The notes under the pieces: generated by a model | Database searches by the model: none | Told to the model about the DNA's origin: nothing | Seen by the model: the letters and a program-made list of their open reading frames with translations, nothing else | Made by a program: the position numbers and the translations under genes | In this document: positions 9,550 through 18,456 of the stretch, piece by piece | How the letters are laid out: each line of letters starts with the position of its first letter | Numbering within the stretch: position 1 is the first letter of the stretch | NCBI GenBank assembly: GCA_007674295.1 | Contig: CM017450.1 | Coordinates: forward strand, 124,001 to 188,000 | Origin: Antonospora locustae | Taxonomy: Eukaryota > Microsporidia | DNA: 64,000 nt | Direction of reading: 5' to 3'

Positions 9550-10209
9550 ATGTTTCCAGACTGCAGGATAATGCGGGGCGGTGCGCAGGAGGGCGGGCAT
9601 TCAACCCCAATGCCTCCTGCGTGTGTCACGGTCCTCGACCCTGTGTCGATGCGGGAGAGACGCAGAAGCCATATGATAGCGCTCCTCCTTTACTACGTCC
9701 TCCTCACCACTAGTGTGCTTCTTCTACTTGCAAAGGCAACACTGTGCAACATGAAGATGGACGACGATGCTACAGAGAGAAGCTTCAAGCGCTTTGCATG
9801 CGCGCTTGTTCTTGCTGCAAGGATGTCTGAAATTGCTGCAAGAAGAAGACTTTCAGAAGCGACTGCAGTCCTTGCTGAGTGGGCACTTCTTGAAATAAGA
9901 TGGGTTCTTGCAGGCGCTGGTGTGGAGATCTTTGCAAGTGTATCTGGCCACGTGTACCTTGTCTCACTGAGCACGTGCTTTCTCGTGTTTTCGATGAGAA
10001 GACGCCAAGCGTTTGCACTCGTCGCTACAAAGCTGTTCGTTGTACTTCTTCTGAATGCATATCTTCTAAGGACGATTTTGTTCTACCACACGAAGTCCGA
10101 GTGCCTTGGCGGTGCAGTGCTCTCGATGGCAGCGTGTGTTCTCCGCGTGTCAACATACACAGAGAGGGTCCCTGCCTGGCACCGCATCGCCAGCACCAAT
10201 GTCCAGTGA
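9550..10209 (+). CDS. Integral membrane protein of unknown function
   Basis: A frame of up to 219 residues. After a polar N-terminus it has hydrophobic segments at about 43-62 (ALLLYYVLLTTSVLLLL), about 100-130 (weaker), about 135-150 (HVYLVSLSTCFLVF) and about 153-175 (AFALVATKLFVVLLLNAYLL). The start is uncertain: in-frame ATGs also occur at 9649 and 9673, and the hydrophobic part begins after the latter. No family recognised. It is divergent from the membrane kinase and 44 bases upstream of E1 beta on the same strand. Confidence 0.6.
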   Translation: MFPDCRIMRGGAQEGGHSTPMPPACVTVLDPVSMRERRRSHMIALLLYYVLLTTSVLLLLAKATLCNMKMDDDATERSFKRFACALVLAARMSEIAARRRLSEATAVLAEWALLEIRWVLAGAGVEIFASVSGHVYLVSLSTCFLVFSMRRRQAFALVATKLFVVLLLNAYLLRTILFYHTKSECLGGAVLSMAACVLRVSTYTERVPAWHRIASTNVQ

Positions 10210-10253
10210 AAACGTGAAACAAACGCGCATTTAAGTGCTACAGCGTAATGTGA

Positions 10254-11255
10254 ATGGAAAGTGAATGGATAACCGTGAGAGAAGCAATAAATAAGGCGCT
10301 TGACGAAGAGCTCTGCAGGGACAAAAATGTGATTGTCCTTGGCGAGGAGGTGGCGAAATCGGGAGGTGCGCACCAGGTCACGAAGGGGCTCCTTGCAAAA
10401 TACGGAAATTGCAGAGTGATGGACACGCCAATCAGCGAGATGTGCTTCACTGGATTTGCAGTGGGCGCGAGCTTTCTCGGGCTGAGACCGGTAGTGGAGT
10501 TTATGACGTGGAATTTTGCGCTGCAGTCGATCGACCAAATCATCAACTCGTGCGCGAAGACGCGGTACATGTCGGGCGGGCGTGTCTCGTGTCCGATTGT
10601 GTTTCGGGGTCCAAATGGCTACAACCCGGGGTACGCTGCACAGCACACGCAGGATTTCTCTGCGTACTACGGCTGTGTTCCAGGGCTTCAAGTGGTTTCC
10701 CCGTACTCGGCGCGCGACTACTATGGCTTGACGAAGGCTGCGATTCGAGACGAGAATCCTGTCGTCATTTTGGAGAACGAGTCGATGTACGGAGATCGCT
10801 TCAGGATGTTTCCTGAGTTCGCAACGGACTTCTGCCAAAACCTGGGCAGAGCAGTTATTGAAAGGCCTGGGCGGGACGTTACGCTGATTGGCGCGTCTGT
10901 TGCAGTGAAGACGTGCCTTGAGGCTGCAGAGACTCTTGAAAGGAGCGGTGTCAGCTGCGAGGTTATCAATCTCGTCTCAATTCGCCCACTTGACAGGAAC
11001 ACTGTGCTGTCGTCAGTTGCCAGGACACGCAGGGCTGTTGTGGTCGACTTCGGGTGGCCTGCGTTCGGCATCGCGTCCGAGGTGTCTGCACTCATCAACG
11101 AAGCGCTCTTTGGGAGGCTCCTGGCGCCCGTTGCGCGTGTCTGCGGCGAGGACGTCCCAACGCCGTACGCAGCGAATCTCGAAGCACTGAGCTTCCCCAC
11201 CACGGAGCGGGTACAGCGCGCCGTGCACGACTGCGCCGAGTACAGCAGGAATTAA
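10254..11255 (+). CDS. PDB1: Pyruvate dehydrogenase E1 component, beta subunit
   Basis: Beta subunit of the thiamine-diphosphate E1 that decarboxylates pyruvate. The 333-residue product covers the whole family fold: ITVREAINKALDEEL at the N-terminus, LGEEVAKSGGAHQVTKGL, the conserved MDTPISEMCFTGFAVGAS, FMTWNFALQSIDQI, and GPNGYNPGYAAQHTQDFSA. The transketolase C-terminal domain follows (LIGASVAVKTCLEAA, RPLDRNTVL). There is no obvious N-terminal mitochondrial targeting sequence, in contrast to most eukaryotic E1 beta. It faces the alpha-subunit gene tail to tail with an 11-base gap, an arrangement suggesting joint retention. No E2 or E3 gene is present in the window. Confidence 0.97.
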   Translation: MESEWITVREAINKALDEELCRDKNVIVLGEEVAKSGGAHQVTKGLLAKYGNCRVMDTPISEMCFTGFAVGASFLGLRPVVEFMTWNFALQSIDQIINSCAKTRYMSGGRVSCPIVFRGPNGYNPGYAAQHTQDFSAYYGCVPGLQVVSPYSARDYYGLTKAAIRDENPVVILENESMYGDRFRMFPEFATDFCQNLGRAVIERPGRDVTLIGASVAVKTCLEAAETLERSGVSCEVINLVSIRPLDRNTVLSSVARTRRAVVVDFGWPAFGIASEVSALINEALFGRLLAPVARVCGEDVPTPYAANLEALSFPTTERVQRAVHDCAEYSRN

Positions 11256-11266
11256 AGCACAAACAA

Positions 11267-12295
11267 TCAGTTTTTAACGACGTCTCTAAAAAGCTCCGTC
11301 GGCTCGGGCTCAAGCATTGCAAGTGCTACGTCGACCTCGTGGGCCACGTGTGACCGCACGTCGGCTTTGATGGCAGCAATGTGCTCTGCACCAAATCGCT
11401 GCACAAGAGCAGACTCTGTGTGGCCTAGCGCGTTTCTCTCTCGCTCTCGCCGGACCTCGGTCTCGTCGCGGTAGACGATGCCGTCCGTAGTCGAGTGACC
11501 GCAGAGCCGGTAGGTGTCGATCTGCACGATCAGTGGTCCCTTCTGCAATGCGTGCTCGCGGGAGACTTCGAGACACCGGGTGACTGCAAAGATGCTGCGT
11601 CCTAACACGCGCAGTCCTGGAAGGAAGTCTGCGCGTTTGTAGAAGTCGTCATTAGCACAGGCATCTGCTACACACGTCCACATGCTGTACGCGTTGTTAA
11701 CGACAACAAAAACAATTGGCAGGTTCCAAATTTTGGCCACGTTGAACGACTCGTGAATTTGTCCCTGATTTGAGGCTCCATCGCCGTAAAAGCAGAATAC
11801 CACTGCCTTTGATGTGGTGTCGCGCACGTCCTCAAGGCCCTCGTTGTACTTCAGCGCGTACGCCATGCCGCATCCGAGCGGGACCTGTGCGCCCACAATG
11901 CCATGTCCCCCGAAAAGGAGATCGTTGTAGAGATGCATCGATCCGCCTTTCCCCTTTGCGACACCGCCAGCACGTCCGAGAAGTTCTCCAACGATTTCCC
12001 TGACAGGGATTTCTGCAGCAACGGCCAGGGCATGACAACGATACGAACCGATGAACTTGTCGTTTCTTGCAACATGACACAGAGCTGCGTATACTTCCTC
12101 CTGGCCGATGTCGAGGTGACAGAAGCCGCGGATGAGTCCCCTCGAGTACATCTTAGAGATACTTTCGTCCATGTACCGCATACAGAGCATCTTTCTGTAA
12201 AGCTTTTCAACGTCATCGTATCTAATCTTGCAGCTCAGGTTTCCAAGCGAGATATTGTGTGCAATGAAGTCAACCTTCTCCTCGTAAAAGTCCAT
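11267..12295 (-). CDS. PDA1: Pyruvate dehydrogenase E1 component, alpha subunit
   Basis: Alpha subunit of E1; binds thiamine diphosphate and Mg2+. The 342-residue protein contains RGFCHLDIGQEEVYAAL, SYRCHALAV, the GGSMHLY loop, and the ThDP motif GDGASNQGQIHESFN ending in VVNNAYSMWT. A regulatory-loop-like segment TYRLCGHSTTDG follows near the C-terminal part. The canonical YRYHGHS phosphorylation loop is thus YRLCGHS; the serine is kept. The ATG at 12295 is used because the longer frame (to 12385) begins with GTG. No clear targeting peptide is visible. It is co-oriented with CHK1, 110 bases away. Confidence 0.97.
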   Translation of the reverse strand: MDFYEEKVDFIAHNISLGNLSCKIRYDDVEKLYRKMLCMRYMDESISKMYSRGLIRGFCHLDIGQEEVYAALCHVARNDKFIGSYRCHALAVAAEIPVREIVGELLGRAGGVAKGKGGSMHLYNDLLFGGHGIVGAQVPLGCGMAYALKYNEGLEDVRDTTSKAVVFCFYGDGASNQGQIHESFNVAKIWNLPIVFVVVNNAYSMWTCVADACANDDFYKRADFLPGLRVLGRSIFAVTRCLEVSREHALQKGPLIVQIDTYRLCGHSTTDGIVYRDETEVRRERERNALGHTESALVQRFGAEHIAAIKADVRSHVAHEVDVALAMLEPEPTELFRDVVKN

Positions 12296-12405
12296 TTCGA
12301 CTGCAACTGGCCGGCTTTTGGTTTTGAACGCGAAGGGGTGGTGAACTTCTGCTTGAAACGAAGCTGTTTCAGAAGCCACCAACACAACAGCGTGTTAAGC
12401 AGCGA

Positions 12406-13638
12406 CTATGTTGCAGAATTATGTGGAAATGCTGCCTTGATGCCATCCGCAAGAATTGTGACGAGTGTTTTAAACTCGAGAGAGCATCCACGTAGTTTGC
12501 GGAAAGTGATGCAACAGACGTTTGAGATGTTCTTCGTGCTGATTTCTCCTGAAAGAACACCCCGCTTTCTGTCTGCAGTGGAAAACGCAATGACAGAGTC
12601 TTCAGCAACGTACTGCACGACGTTCTCTGCAAGCAGCGCCTGGATTTTCTCGAGAACTGTCTTTTCGTCTCTGAAAACGTAGATTCGCCTCAGTGAGGGT
12701 GTATTATCGACAACTGTTGGCTGCGACAGGACGAAGTTCGTTTTCTGATTGCACTGGACGGTGCCTGGCTGAGAGAATATGATTCCTGTGCACTGATACT
12801 CCATGTGCTTTGCAAGGCGGGCTCTGTCTGTGCAAAGACCGTTCTCATCCATCAGGGCATTATCGCCTGCAAACCACTCGCTATTCTCGATCTCTGTAAT
12901 CTGAATGCGCTTACATGGGTCGACTGTAAGCATCCTCTTGATAAGCGAAAGAACGACAAAGGGGATCCTGTTGAAAGGCGAATAGTTGTGGTACTTTAGC
13001 TTTACATATGCTTCGAAACGGGGATCCTCCATTGTAGGCTCGTTCCAGGCCAGTACGCCTGTGTGCATTATCAGCAGGACGAGGCCGCACGACCAAATGT
13101 CCGCCTTATCGCCCTCGTATTTTCCGCACAATACCTCTGGCGCCATGTACATGTAGCTTCCTACAACTGACCGCATCTTCCGGCGCTTTCCCTTGTAAAC
13201 GTATAACGTCGCAAACCCGAAGTCCGCAAGCAGAAGATTCCCGTTTTTGTCGATCAGCAAGTTGTCCGCCTTTATGTCCCTGTGGCAAATACCCATTTCA
13301 TGGAGATGTTTCACTGCGCTCACGAGTTGTCTGAAGTAAAAGTGTGCAAGCTCGTGCGGAAGCCCCACGCCGATTTCAATGAGGTCCATCAGCTCGCGCG
13401 GCGCCAGACTCAGCACAATGTAGAAGTTGCTTTCGTCCTCGTAGAAGTCGATGAACTTGAGAATGTTGGGGTGAGACAAACTCCGATGTATTCGTATTTC
13501 CTTCTGTACTTCCTTGGTGGACTTGAAAGTCTTCGAAATGATTTTTATCGCGAACTTCTGCTTGTTGTCATCAACTCCCTTCTTCACCTTTGACGTAGAG
13601 CCGCTTGCAAGCGTCTCGAAAATTTTGTAGTTCGCCAT
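12406..13638 (-). CDS. CHK1: Checkpoint kinase Chk1 homologue
   Basis: Serine/threonine kinase of the DNA-damage checkpoint, acting downstream of Mec1/ATR. The 410-residue protein has an N-terminal kinase domain (about 1-260): FAIKII with Lys about 32, catalytic HRDIKADNLL (about 119), DFGFA (about 139), and MYMAPEVL. The linker contains two SQP motifs (FSQPGT, LSQPTV), as expected for a Chk1 regulatory region. The C-terminus (about 310-400) resembles the Chk1 KA1-like domain, with STADRKRG, CCITFRKLRGCSLEFK matching the family TTDRRNN and FRLSKGDGLEFK. This C-terminal match is what separates Chk1 from related CAMK-type kinases. Canonical length is about 480, so it is shortened. Confidence 0.85.
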   Translation of the reverse strand: MANYKIFETLASGSTSKVKKGVDDNKQKFAIKIISKTFKSTKEVQKEIRIHRSLSHPNILKFIDFYEDESNFYIVLSLAPRELMDLIEIGVGLPHELAHFYFRQLVSAVKHLHEMGICHRDIKADNLLIDKNGNLLLADFGFATLYVYKGKRRKMRSVVGSYMYMAPEVLCGKYEGDKADIWSCGLVLLIMHTGVLAWNEPTMEDPRFEAYVKLKYHNYSPFNRIPFVVLSLIKRMLTVDPCKRIQITEIENSEWFAGDNALMDENGLCTDRARLAKHMEYQCTGIIFSQPGTVQCNQKTNFVLSQPTVVDNTPSLRRIYVFRDEKTVLEKIQALLAENVVQYVAEDSVIAFSTADRKRGVLSGEISTKNISNVCCITFRKLRGCSLEFKTLVTILADGIKAAFPHNSAT

Positions 13639-13738
13639 TCTATGAAGGGCCTCAAAAACGGAAATTTTTTTGTGCGCCCGTCATGCATAAAGTTGCTTTT
13701 GGCGCAAAATCAATGCTAAAGCGTTTTTATTTGCAATT

Positions 13739-15523
13739 CTATTTTTTCAGGAATTTCTTTTTGTCTGCGGCCCTTTTAAATCCTTTTGTGATTTCTGTCC
13801 AGTCATCGTACACAAGCACCAGATTTCTGGGTGTCGCGTGCATGCTGTATACGAGCTCGCCCACGTACGTCTTTTTCAGGTTAAATTCCGAATTAAGGCC
13901 GTAGCTGTAGACTGAGGACGAGCTGCAGAAAAACATGCGATCTCCTCGTTCTGCAAGGCCCCGCACCTCGTGTACGTCTTTGATGTACTTCCGGTCCACG
14001 ATGGTGTTTCTAGAGATATCAAATCTTGTCACGACGTACACAGCGGATGTGCCCTTTCTGCTGAGTAAACACAAGTGTTCTCCCACAAATACGTCAAGTA
14101 TTCTGAACGGAAAGTTCATCTCGGTCTCCTCCAGCGTGGGGCCAACCAATATGCACGACTCCGAGAAGAGAAGAAAGTTCCCAAGAGAAAAGAGCTTTTC
14201 GTAACCCGGTACGCTGATTTTCTTTGCAGTTTCGAGCGTTGAAAGTGAAATTAGCGAAATCAGTAGCGGATTCTGCAAAACAAGGTATTCGCCGAAAAAT
14301 AACAATTCTATGCATTTTTCCATATCACGAAGATGCTCAAGACGAAACACTGTGTCTCGCATCCTTCTATAAAGGCGTGTTTTGCATTGTGTTGTGTACG
14401 CGAAATGGTCTTCGCAGAGTGCAATACATGATGCAACTTCTTCCAGGTGTAGCTTCATAAGGTAGCGACAAGGAAGCTCTTGTGGATGTGCTGCGTCCAG
14501 AGCATCCTCGCTCAGCCGAACCAGAAGCTCCTCGCTATGCACTTCATTTTTGTGCATAAACGATTCTTCCTTTTTGCAGGGCTCTTCGTCCACAGCGTAG
14601 AAGTCGACGCTTGTTTTATTGTTGATTGCGATTACGTTGTCCGTGCACGCTGAGATTCTCCGCCTCGGATAAAACTTCTTGAAGTGTAACGAGTCCTCTT
14701 TCGCCTCGTAGAACGCAATTATCGCGTCTCTCCCCGCTGATACGACCTTTCTAGCAAACACACCCAGACACATTGCTTCTGAATAATGCGCGTCTGTCTG
14801 CGCAAACCTGACAAACCTTTCATCTACGTGCTTGTAGCAGACGAGACGCGAGTCCTGTCCAATGAAATACAAATAACCGTCATTTGCAATCGCTACAATT
14901 GCTGAGTCTCGCACTTGGATCGTCTGCAGCACAACTCCTCTTTCTAAGTCAATTATAAATGCCTGTCCTGTGATTGTAGTTGCAATTGCCGTACTGTTTC
15001 CATTCTTTGCAATGCAGCACACGCAATCACCAACAAACAATTCGCTGACGTCGTCGCCTTTTACAATACCAACCTTTCCGTTCTCATCGCCAAAAACAAG
15101 CCGCTTCTTGCATTTCATCAGGGCAGTGATCCGCGCCATTCCATGATACACAAGCTGGTCATCACCCCGATGTTCATAAATTCTCCCTTCTTTCGCGTAG
15201 TAAAAGCGTGCCTCTTTATAATTCTCGAACCTGTTTGCAGCAACCACCCCGATACATTTGTCCTGAATTCTCTGCAACCTGAAAGAACGCGTATCCATCA
15301 GAAAAAGCCCAGTTTCTGCTGCGATTGCGATGCCTGAAAGACCCACGCATGCCGCATGCATTGCCTTTACGCCAATATGGACGGTTGTAATGAGAAAGAT
15401 CTCGCGAGAGTAGAGATGCATGTCCCCTGCGTCTGTAAACACAAAAAGCCACGCTTCATTCGACGCGAATGTCGTCACTGGTGACGGAACACGCGTGACT
15501 TGCTTTAGAAGACTTATTTCCAT
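13739..15523 (-). CDS. UTP4: Utp4/Cirhin-like double beta-propeller protein
   Basis: Predicted t-UTP subcomplex member of the small-subunit processome in nucleolar pre-rRNA transcription and processing. The 594-residue protein is all beta in character with weak WD-like repeats; visible repeat ends include VFGDENGKVGIV, YFIGQDSRLVCYK and VVSAGRDAIIAFY. The order of these segments, the linker leading into CRYLMKLHLEEVASCIALCEDHFAYTT, and a terminal basic KKKFLKK resemble Utp4. Start is set at 15523, where GGG-complement CCC and an AAAATTT box sit directly upstream; the frame is open further to 15574. The 5' end overlaps the transporter stop by 68 bases. Another nucleolar propeller protein remains possible. 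Confidence 0.7.
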   Translation of the reverse strand: MEISLLKQVTRVPSPVTTFASNEAWLFVFTDAGDMHLYSREIFLITTVHIGVKAMHAACVGLSGIAIAAETGLFLMDTRSFRLQRIQDKCIGVVAANRFENYKEARFYYAKEGRIYEHRGDDQLVYHGMARITALMKCKKRLVFGDENGKVGIVKGDDVSELFVGDCVCCIAKNGNSTAIATTITGQAFIIDLERGVVLQTIQVRDSAIVAIANDGYLYFIGQDSRLVCYKHVDERFVRFAQTDAHYSEAMCLGVFARKVVSAGRDAIIAFYEAKEDSLHFKKFYPRRRISACTDNVIAINNKTSVDFYAVDEEPCKKEESFMHKNEVHSEELLVRLSEDALDAAHPQELPCRYLMKLHLEEVASCIALCEDHFAYTTQCKTRLYRRMRDTVFRLEHLRDMEKCIELLFFGEYLVLQNPLLISLISLSTLETAKKISVPGYEKLFSLGNFLLFSESCILVGPTLEETEMNFPFRILDVFVGEHLCLLSRKGTSAVYVVTRFDISRNTIVDRKYIKDVHEVRGLAERGDRMFFCSSSSVYSYGLNSEFNLKKTYVGELVYSMHATPRNLVLVYDDWTEITKGFKRAADKKKFLKK

Positions 15524-16451
15524 GGGCTTCAAATTTTCTCGGAATTCCGGTTTGATTCTTAATGAGGTGTGCACGAATGCTGCTGTATTGGTAGACGATT
15601 ACCCCGACTACGCACAATACGTATCTGCAGAGCACGTCTGCAGTGAATCCTCCTTCGATCCACCACTCTGCAATGATATCTGATGAGGTGTGAATGAGAA
15701 TAGACGTAAGTATACGCGGGATGAGTTTGAAAAGAAACGACATTGCGAACGTGCAGTACGCAAACATTGTGTACGAAGCAGCGATCATATGAAATTCTGT
15801 AGTTTTTAGAGCGCTGAAGTCCTCCCATTTGCCGAGAAAAATACGCTTTCCCAGAAGAAACGCAACTGCAAGGAGAAGAGTGAGTGACTGTGCTACAGTT
15901 ATGTACGCGTGCGGACAACTTATTTTCTCACGAACTTTGTAATCGAAGATGAAAAACGCGGATCCGCTGCAAACAGACGCAAACGCTACAGATATGCACG
16001 CGTATGGAGGATTTCGTTTTGCCTTTGCCTGTTTTCCACGGCTGAGCAGCAGCAAGCTGATTATTATCAGCGTGATTCCAAAAATATTAGAAAGGCGGAG
16101 CCTGTTTTTCATGAAAAAGACTGAGAATACATAAATTGCGATGAGCCTGGGCTGCATACAAATTGTTGTGCACATAGCGCTCAAACTTGGCGAAAATGCA
16201 ATATGAAGCTGGATGGACACGAAGAAAAGGGCAACTACGATTGATGTTGGGACGATAATACCCCGTGAGTTTCCTCGTTGAATAAAAAACGATATTGTCA
16301 TGATGACAGCTGCACAATAAATTGAAATGAGTGTTCCAGATTTCTCGCTGACATGTCTGTGCATTCTAAGAAGAATGTTCTGTGTTGTATAGACGGCAAA
16401 TGCTGTAAATATGAGTGGCATGTGGATGAAAAAGACATTTCTTTTGCTCAT
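15456..16451 (-). CDS. Nucleotide-sugar transporter (SLC35A-like)
   Basis: Predicted Golgi/ER antiporter importing UDP- or CMP-sugars for glycosylation. The 331-residue protein has about nine or ten hydrophobic segments and the family features FVSIQLHIAFSPSLSAM (start of the central helices) and RLSNIFGITLIIISLLLLSRGKQAK (a conserved G-rich helix and basic loop), with IVYQYSS near the end. Start at 16451 is supported by CCCC directly upstream and by the basic-hydrophobic N-terminus MSKRNVFFIHMPLIF. The last 68 bases overlap the start of the Utp4-like gene in another frame. A decayed paralogue lies just upstream. The substrate cannot be told. Confidence 0.8.
   Translation of the reverse strand: MSKRNVFFIHMPLIFTAFAVYTTQNILLRMHRHVSEKSGTLISIYCAAVIMTISFFIQRGNSRGIIVPTSIVVALFFVSIQLHIAFSPSLSAMCTTICMQPRLIAIYVFSVFFMKNRLRLSNIFGITLIIISLLLLSRGKQAKAKRNPPYACISVAFASVCSGSAFFIFDYKVREKISCPHAYITVAQSLTLLLAVAFLLGKRIFLGKWEDFSALKTTEFHMIAASYTMFAYCTFAMSFLFKLIPRILTSILIHTSSDIIAEWWIEGGFTADVLCRYVLCVVGVIVYQYSSIRAHLIKNQTGIPRKFEAHGNKSSKASHACSVTSDDIRVE
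15524..15540 (-). promoter_or_regulatory. AAAATTT box plus CCC before the Utp4-like start
   Basis: Minus-strand GAAAATTTGAAGCCC abuts the ATG at 15523. It lies inside the 3' coding part of the upstream transporter gene, so the signal is embedded in coding sequence. Confidence 0.45.
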
Positions 16452-16469
16452 TGGGGTAAAAAAACATTT

Positions 16470-17100
16470 ATTAAAGTCCTTCGAAGAGGTACACAAGAAC
16501 GCCAACAATGCACAGAAGATATTTTGGAGACACTCCACAAGCATTAATATAAAAGATATCACGTGTGCACAAGAACAAGCGAAATGGTTCTTGATACAAC
16601 TTCAACTAGAAATAAAAGAAAAGCATCGTGATGTCCATGGCAGTATAAGAAAGAGCCATAGCATAGATCGAATTCTATTTTTTTTCATTTCTAAGAGCAA
16701 TCTGCACAATACTGGCGATGGCTGATGCTGAGATTCCTGCGTACCTGAAAATTTTGACTTTGTTTCCCAAAAAGACGATAGAAAGTGCATATACGATTAT
16801 GAAATGGTGTTTAAAAAACATGGAATTGTACATTGTGCTCAGCTTTGAAGCAAAGTGAAAGCGTAAATGTTCTGTTACGAAGATAAGCACAGACTCTATA
16901 AATGAGCGACCAAGGAGTTTCCTTTGTTCTTATTCTTCGCTAAAAAGAAAGAAAAATACATCAAGGACAGCCAGCAAGTAGGCGGTATAGAAAGGGTTCG
17001 TATTGAAAGAGCTCAACCCGCTAGAACGTATTAACAATTGATGGGTTGTATATGCCAATGCATAGAAAAGAAGCACGAGTGACTGATTTACTAAGCGAAT
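16470..17100 (-). pseudogene. Decayed tandem paralogue of the nucleotide-sugar transporter
   Basis: Minus-strand translation shows pieces homologous to the intact neighbour. YALAYTTHQLLIRSSG (near 17040) parallels the neighbour's TAFAVYTTQNILLRM. A segment with HLRFHFASKLSTMYN and IVFLGNKVKIFRYAGISA parallels QLHIAFSPSLSAM and the NRLRLSNIFGI region. KYLLCIVGVLVYLFEGL at the distal end parallels RYVLCVVGVIVYQYSS. One in-frame stop (after LFSEE), a frame change after the NEKK segment, and the loss of the middle helices mark it as dead. No ATG is visible at the head. It ends next to the intact gene's promoter. Visible as a pseudogene; the tandem-duplication origin is inference. Confidence 0.75.
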
Positions 17101-17110
17101 ACTGTTGCTT

Positions 17111-17461
17111 TCTATCTTTTAACGGAAATCTCGCTTTAAATACAAAAAGGGGAGATTTTTATTTGGAGGAACAGATTTAGCTTTCTTTAGCATGAAATCG
17201 CCTACAAAAGGAGTATTTTCAATTTTTTTGGTAAAAATACCAACTATATTGCCATATAACGATGTAAATATACGCACTTGCAAATAGGTAGCATAGTAAT
17301 TAGTTCTCAATAAAGTAAGGTTTTTAAGTTTGTAAGAACTTTGTATAAGCTTCATATGTAGCATAAACCCTAAATGTGATTTTTATAAGTTTTTTCAAAA
17401 TAATGTCATGCTTTAAATTAAAAACAAAAAGATTCGAACCATAAAAAATTAGAATGTTTTA
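17111..17461. other. A+T-rich spacer with doubtful ORF
   Basis: Between the transporter pseudogene and TAF9. An 81-codon minus-strand frame with an ATG at 17364 resembles nothing known and is Lys/Leu/Tyr-rich as expected of chance frames in A+T-rich DNA. Not called as a gene. Confidence 0.4.
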
Positions 17462-17866
17462 TCAGTAAACTCTTCTTTTATTCTCGCTATCCTTTTTAAG
17501 AATTTCGTAATCTAAGTTAAACAATGCAACCTTAGCAGGTGGAATTGATAACAAAAAGTCTCCGTCTGGAGCAATAAGTGGCTTGGAATTTACGGACACT
17601 GCCAACTCATTTATGTAGTCTCTTGGTGGTGGCGGTACAAAGTGCCTTCCGATTTTTGTTTGTAGAGCAAGTTTGATATCTGGAACGGTTATTTTTGTTC
17701 TTTTGCAGTGCTCTGAATACAGCTTGGCGTCTTTTAATATGTCTGTAGCGTATTTGTAAGCGTACTCGAGCACCTGTACAAGCACCATTGGCTCGCACTC
17801 TTCTACGCCAAAAGATCGCATCAATATTGAAACCACCTTTGCGTCTCTTGGAGTAGTGTCAACCAT
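17462..17866 (-). CDS. TAF9: TFIID/SAGA histone-fold subunit TAF9
   Basis: Histone-fold subunit of TFIID and SAGA that pairs with TAF6. The 134-residue protein begins with the family core: PRDAKVVSILMRSFGVEECEP (alpha-1), VLEYAYKYATDILKDAKLYS (alpha-2) and CKRTKITVPDIKLALQTKI (alpha-3), about residues 6-95, then the short conserved C-terminal part with FVPPPPRDYINELA and LPIAPDG-like sequence. Yeast TAF9 is a little longer. Start at 17866 is the only ATG giving the full fold. It sits at the start of the A+T-rich transition. Confidence 0.9.
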   Translation of the reverse strand: MVDTTPRDAKVVSILMRSFGVEECEPMVLVQVLEYAYKYATDILKDAKLYSEHCKRTKITVPDIKLALQTKIGRHFVPPPPRDYINELAVSVNSKPLIAPDGDFLLSIPPAKVALFNLDYEILKKDSENKRRVY

Positions 17867-17925
17867 AAGGGCAGCAGCAAATTGTTGTTGAAAAATCTCT
17901 GTGTCTGTTTTATTTCATTTAGCTA

Positions 17926-18234
17926 TTAGAGCTCCCGTGTCTTTTTCTGGGCCTCTTCTGCTCTGAGTATTTCTTCAAAGAGATGCTGTCTGTATTTCAT
18001 TTTCTTTTGCTTGTTGAAGTATTTCTCGATGTACTTTTCTTTTCCGTTCATGAACAACTGGAGGGGGACTCTCGGTGTTAATAGCGACTGTGTATCAGAT
18101 AGCTTGTGCACTAGGACTCTTAAATAAAAAAACTCCAACTTTGTTACAAGGGCATAAACCTGGGTAGCGTAGGTTAGCGCTAATAGAAGAGATTGACTTA
18201 CTCTAAATAAAACGACAAAAAATGTTGAGTGCAT
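17926..18234 (-). CDS. Small hypothetical protein, possibly spliced
   Basis: A 102-residue frame without a recognised family. The first 45 residues are hydrophobic; from about residue 60 it is charged and helical (NGKEKYIEKYFNKQKKMKYR, EEILRAEEAQKK). Eleven codons after the ATG the minus strand carries GTAAGT (intron would begin at 18201) and, 42 bases later, CAG (18160), with GCTAACC about 15 bases before it. Removing these 42 bases keeps the frame, so an intron near the 5' end, as in other microsporidian genes, is possible. Alternatively the protein starts lower, at MNGKEKY. Coding status is moderate. Confidence 0.45.
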   Translation of the reverse strand: MHSTFFVVLFRVSQSLLLALTYATQVYALVTKLEFFYLRVLVHKLSDTQSLLTPRVPLQLFMNGKEKYIEKYFNKQKKMKYRQHLFEEILRAEEAQKKTREL

Positions 18235-18456
18235 TTAGTTAAATGGGAATTTTAACAATAAAATAGTTATTACAGAAAAGACATTCAATTATCTTTTTTA
18301 TTTTACTGTAAGCAGACAGATCAACAAAGATTAACAAAAAGGGAGTGTTTCGAAATATATTTTCTTTGTATTCAAACACTTATTATGAAATAGCATTTCA
18401 GAGGCCTCACAAATAGTGAAACCTTTTATAAATAAAAGGAAGATATCATTTATATT

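Noticed and set aside
10083..10838. 251-codon minus-strand frame over the start of E1 beta
   Set aside because: Antisense shadow of a well-recognised enzyme.
11903..12682. 259-codon plus-strand frame over E1 alpha and CHK1
   Set aside because: Spans two real genes on the opposite strand.
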